From: an uncultured Oscillospiraceae bacterium
GTDB taxonomy: Bacteria; Bacillota; Clostridia; Oscillospirales; Oscillospiraceae
DNA: 9,299 nucleotides
Direction of reading: 5' to 3'
Assembly (NCBI GenBank): GCA_949093475.1
Contig: CARXAY010000038.1
Location: forward strand, 1-9,299
This document shows, piece after piece, positions 6,951-9,299 of this stretch. A program made the translations under genes and the position numbers. The stretch's first letter is position 1; every line of letters starts with the position of its first letter. The notes beneath the pieces are model-generated. The model had not been told where the DNA came from and made no database searches. It saw only the letters and a program-made list of their open reading frames with translations.

Positions 6951-7588
6951 AATGTCTCGTCCTCCCATTCCACCTCATGCTCTTGCTGATAGCGGCGGAT
7001 CGCCGCCGAAATATCGCTCCAGCCGTAGCCCCGCCGGGCCAATGCGTCGCTGACCCGCTTTAGGTCGGCCCGGTCGGGCCGGGGGATACGCTTCAGGCGG
7101 GCGGCGACCAAGGCGTCCAACGCGTCGTCCGGCTCTTGCAGCTCCGCCAGCGCCCCGTCCCAAAGCTCCCGGGGCACGCCCCGGCGGTACAGCTCGTCGC
7201 GCACCTTGCGCGGGCCGTAGCCCTTGGCGGCGTAATGCTCCGAGAGCAGCTTGGCGTAGGCTTCGTCGTTGAGATAGCCCAGATGCTCCATGTAGTCCGC
7301 CGCCGCCGCCGCGTGAGCGGGGGTCTCCCCCTTTTCCGTCAGCCGCTTTTCCAGTTCCCGGCGGCTGAGCGGCCGTGCGGAGAGAATGTTGGCTGCCCGC
7401 CGCCGCGCCGCCGATTCACCGGCGGCGTCGCGAAGCCGGGCCAGCGTGTCCTCCGGCAAATCCAGCCCGGCGTACAGGGAGAAATCCACCATCTCCCGGT
7501 CGGTGAGCTTGAGCTTGGAGCCGTCTGCCAGCACAGCGATCCAACGCCCCTGAACCCTTTGAGAAGGGGAGAGGGACTCAATCCTCAT
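6947..7588 (-). CDS. recX: RecX, regulator of RecA
   Basis: RecX binds RecA filaments and modulates, usually limits, recombinase activity. The 213-residue product is of normal length for Firmicutes and is largely alpha-helical and rich in Arg/Ala/Glu. Family marks are AANILSARPLSRRELEKRL (about 66-83), LGYLNDEAYA (103-112), the following GYGPRKVRDELYRRGV (123-138), and the C-terminal RRGYGWSDI (185-193). It directly follows recA; the ATG (7588-7586) lies inside recA, so the genes overlap by 11 bases. There is no clear Shine-Dalgarno before this ATG, so translation probably depends on ribosomes finishing recA. Its TGA (6949-6947) overlaps the proposed TTG start of rimO. Confidence 0.93.
   Translation of the reverse strand: MRIESLSPSQRVQGRWIAVLADGSKLKLTDREMVDFSLYAGLDLPEDTLARLRDAAGESAARRRAANILSARPLSRRELEKRLTEKGETPAHAAAAADYMEHLGYLNDEAYAKLLSEHYAAKGYGPRKVRDELYRRGVPRELWDGALAELQEPDDALDALVAARLKRIPRPDRADLKRVSDALARRGYGWSDISAAIRRYQQEHEVEWEDETF
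6960..6966 (-). promoter_or_regulatory. Ribosome binding site supporting the TTG start of rimO
   Basis: The minus strand reads GGGAGGA here, nine bases before the TTG at 6950-6948. The competing upstream ATG (6968-6966) overlaps this site, and its own possible ribosome site GAGGTGG (6976-6970) is only one base away, too close to work well. Confidence 0.7.
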
Positions 7589-8684
7589 CGTCCAGATCGT
7601 CGGCGGCGACGTCCACTGCCCGGCCTGCGGCCTTGGCGGCGACCCGCTCCTGATTGCTCATGAGCTTGTAGGCGTTTTTGCGGATCTCCTCCTCCAGCGC
7701 GGCGGCCTCCTCCGGGTGATCCTTCAAATACTGCTTGGCGGCGTCCCGGCCCTGCCCGATGCGGGTCTCGCCGATGGCAAACCATGAGCCGGACTTCTGC
7801 ACCAGATCCAGCTTGACGCCCAAGTCGATCAGCTCGCCGATCTTGGAGATGCCCTCGCCGTACATGATGTCAAACTCCGCCTCCTTAAAGGGGGGGGCGA
7901 CCTTGTTTTTGACCACCTTGGCGCGGGTGCGGTTGCCGATGACCTCGCCCCCGACCTTAATGCCCTCAATGCGGCGCACGTCGATGCGGACGGAGGAATA
8001 GAACTTCAGTGCGCGGCCGCCGGTGGTCACCTCCGGGTTGCCGTAGACCACGCCCACCTTCTCGCGAAGCTGGTTGATGAAGATGACGATGCAGTTGGTC
8101 TTGGCGATAGAGCCGGCCAGCTTGCGAAGGGCCTGAGACATGAGCCGGGCCAGCAGGCCCACATGGCTGTCGCCCATGTCGCCCTCGATCTCGGAACGGG
8201 GCACCAGCGCGGCGACGGAGTCCACCACCACCACGTCCACCGCACCGGAGCGCACCAGCATCTCCACGATCTGGAGCGCGTCCTCGCCGGTGTCCGGCTG
8301 GGAGATGAGCATGGAGTCGATATCCACCCCCAAAGCCCGGGCGTAGCTGGGGTCCATGGCGTGCTCGGCGTCGATGTAGGCCACCTCGCCGCCCCGCTTC
8401 TGGCTCTCGGCCACCACGTGGAGGGCCAGAGTGGTCTTGCCGGAGGATTCCGGGCCGTAGACTTCGATGATGCGTCCCTTGGGAACGCCGCCGATGCCCA
8501 GCGCCAGATCCAGAGACAGCGAGCCGGTGGGGATGGAGTCCACCACGACCCCCTGATTTTCGCCCAGACGCATGATCGCGCCCTTGCCGTAATCCTTCTC
8601 GATTTGCGCGATGGCGGTCTCCAGCGCCTTGCGGCGGTCAGCCGCCGGCGCGGCGGTGGGGACGGTCTTTTTCTTGTCAGCCAT
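7578..8684 (-). CDS. recA: RecA, recombinase
   Basis: RecA is the ATP-dependent strand-exchange protein of homologous recombination and the co-protease that triggers LexA self-cleavage. The 368-residue product shows all main features: Walker A GPESSGKT (77-84), the VAYIDAEHAMDP stretch (101-112), Walker B VVVVDS (151-156), the DNA-binding loop L1 region (about 157-172), the L2 region NQLREKVGVVYGNPEVTTGG (204-223), and an acidic C-terminal tail (DDLDDED). The N-terminus has a Lys/Ala/Pro-rich extension before the conserved ALETAIAQIEKDYGKG. The ATG follows an excellent AAGGAGGAAG site (8700-8691). It lies 27 bases downstream of prmC with recX overlapping its end, so it seems to be cotranscribed with both. 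I find no GAAC-N4-GTTC LexA box in the gap or the last ~100 bases of prmC. Confidence 0.99.
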   Translation of the reverse strand: MADKKKTVPTAAPAADRRKALETAIAQIEKDYGKGAIMRLGENQGVVVDSIPTGSLSLDLALGIGGVPKGRIIEVYGPESSGKTTLALHVVAESQKRGGEVAYIDAEHAMDPSYARALGVDIDSMLISQPDTGEDALQIVEMLVRSGAVDVVVVDSVAALVPRSEIEGDMGDSHVGLLARLMSQALRKLAGSIAKTNCIVIFINQLREKVGVVYGNPEVTTGGRALKFYSSVRIDVRRIEGIKVGGEVIGNRTRAKVVKNKVAPPFKEAEFDIMYGEGISKIGELIDLGVKLDLVQKSGSWFAIGETRIGQGRDAAKQYLKDHPEEAAALEEEIRKNAYKLMSNQERVAAKAAGRAVDVAADDLDDED

Positions 8685-8690
8685 GTATTT

Positions 8691-8700
8691 CTTCCTCCTT
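8691..8700 (-). promoter_or_regulatory. Strong ribosome binding site of recA
   Basis: The minus strand reads AAGGAGGAAG; the AGGAGG core (8699-8694) is nine bases before the ATG at 8684. It fills most of the 27-base gap between prmC and recA, leaving no room there for a full promoter. Confidence 0.85.
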
Positions 8701-8711
8701 ATGAAGTGTGT

Positions 8712-9299
8712 TTAACGCTTCAAACGGCCCTCGACAACTCTCCAAATGTCGCCGGTGTCCTGATAACTCTGGATCTCCCGCAGGCCGCAGCGGGCGAACA
8801 GCTCCTCCACCTTGCCCACCTGACCGATCCCGACCTCGCAGAGCAGCCATCCGCCGGGACGGAGGGTGGAGACCCACTTTTCCGTGATGGCACGGTAGAA
8901 ATCGAGGCCGTCTGTGCCGCCGTCCAGAGCCAGCCGCGGCTCAAATTTGGCGACCTCCAGCCTGTCCAGATCCCCGGTGGGGATGTAGGGCGGGTTGGCG
9001 GCGATCACGTCAAAATCCCACAGGGCGGCGCTGGGCTTTTCCAGCGCGTCCACCTGACAGGAGGAGACCTGCGCGGTCAAGCCGTTGCGGCGGGTATTCT
9101 GGCGGCAGATCCGCAGCGCGCCCTCGGAAATGTCCCCCAAAAGCACCTTGGCGTCAGGGCAGTTTTTGGCGATGGCCAGTCCCACGCAGCCGCTCCCGGC
9201 GCACAGATCCAGCACCCGGGCGCCCTCCGGCATATCCCGGACGAACAGCACCCCCCGGTCCACCAGGGTCTCGGTGTCCGGCCGGGGGATGAGCACGTC
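8712..9299 (-). CDS. prmC: PrmC, release factor glutamine methyltransferase (partial, N-terminus missing)
   Basis: PrmC (HemK) methylates the glutamine of the GGQ motif in release factors RF1 and RF2, using S-adenosylmethionine. The 196 codons in the window start inside the conserved LIPRPDTE segment, just before the methyltransferase domain. The SAM-binding motif is VLDLCAGSGCVGLAIA (near positions 9210-9165), the acidic strand-2 end is LLGDIS, and the catalytic NPPY followed by IPTGDL lies at about 8985-8996. The C-terminus closes with WLLCEVGIGQ and a terminal DIWRVVEGRLKR typical of the family. The family is usually about 280 residues, so some 85-90 N-terminal residues, including the release-factor-binding helical domain, are beyond the right edge. 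The GTG near the edge encodes the valine before LIPRP and is not the start. Upstream neighbour unknown; prfA is a frequent partner. Confidence 0.95.
   Translation of the reverse strand, partial: DVLIPRPDTETLVDRGVLFVRDMPEGARVLDLCAGSGCVGLAIAKNCPDAKVLLGDISEGALRICRQNTRRNGLTAQVSSCQVDALEKPSAALWDFDVIAANPPYIPTGDLDRLEVAKFEPRLALDGGTDGLDFYRAITEKWVSTLRPGGWLLCEVGIGQVGKVEELFARCGLREIQSYQDTGDIWRVVEGRLKR

Noticed and set aside
8690..8760. A promoter for recA with TTGTCG and TAAACA spaced by 17 bases at the end of prmC
   Set aside because: The -10 matches only three of six positions and the sequence is constrained by prmC coding; too weak to list as a feature.
9288..9296. GTG near the right edge as the start of prmC
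   Set aside because: It encodes the valine of the internal VLIPRP segment; the N-terminal domain is still to come beyond the window.

Overview
The window is a compact, GC-rich stretch of bacterial chromosome with strong AGGAGG-type ribosome binding sites, tightly packed operons and GTG/TTG starts. Gene content (tsaE-tsaB, an SEDS glycosyltransferase, and prmC-recA-recX-rimO-pgsA) and protein sequences fit a GC-rich Firmicute of class Clostridia, probably Oscillospiraceae. This placement is inference from composition and gene style, not a database result. I see no mobile element, CRISPR array, rRNA or tRNA; the window is core chromosome with one less familiar pair of genes.

Layout. (1) Positions 1-928, minus strand: tsaE then tsaB, joined by an ATGA overlap. 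They supply two parts of the machinery that makes threonylcarbamoyl-adenosine (t6A37) on tRNA; tsaB runs off the left edge. (2) Positions 929-1079: a 151-base divergent control region with a sigma-A-like promoter for tsaE and an extended -10 promoter for the rightward operon. (3) Positions 1080-5028, plus strand: three genes joined by ATGA overlaps: an FtsW/RodA-type SEDS peptidoglycan polymerase, a 613-residue protein with an N-terminal zinc ribbon, one membrane span and a large outside domain that looks like a beta-propeller, and a 323-residue single-pass membrane protein of unknown family. A rho-independent hairpin ends this operon at 5033-5062. (4) Positions 5074-9299, minus strand: prmC (start outside the window), recA, recX, rimO and pgsA, closely spaced or overlapping. 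They cover release-factor methylation, recombination and its modulation, ribosomal protein S12 methylthiolation, and phosphatidylglycerol synthesis.

The housekeeping genes are recognised with high confidence. The part most worth following is the SEDS-linked operon: two envelope proteins of no recognised function are translationally coupled to a somewhat divergent cell-wall polymerase, suggesting a regulator or partner module for wall synthesis. Other points of note are a TTG start for rimO decided by the ribosome binding site and overlap pattern, and the absence of a recognisable LexA box immediately upstream of recA.
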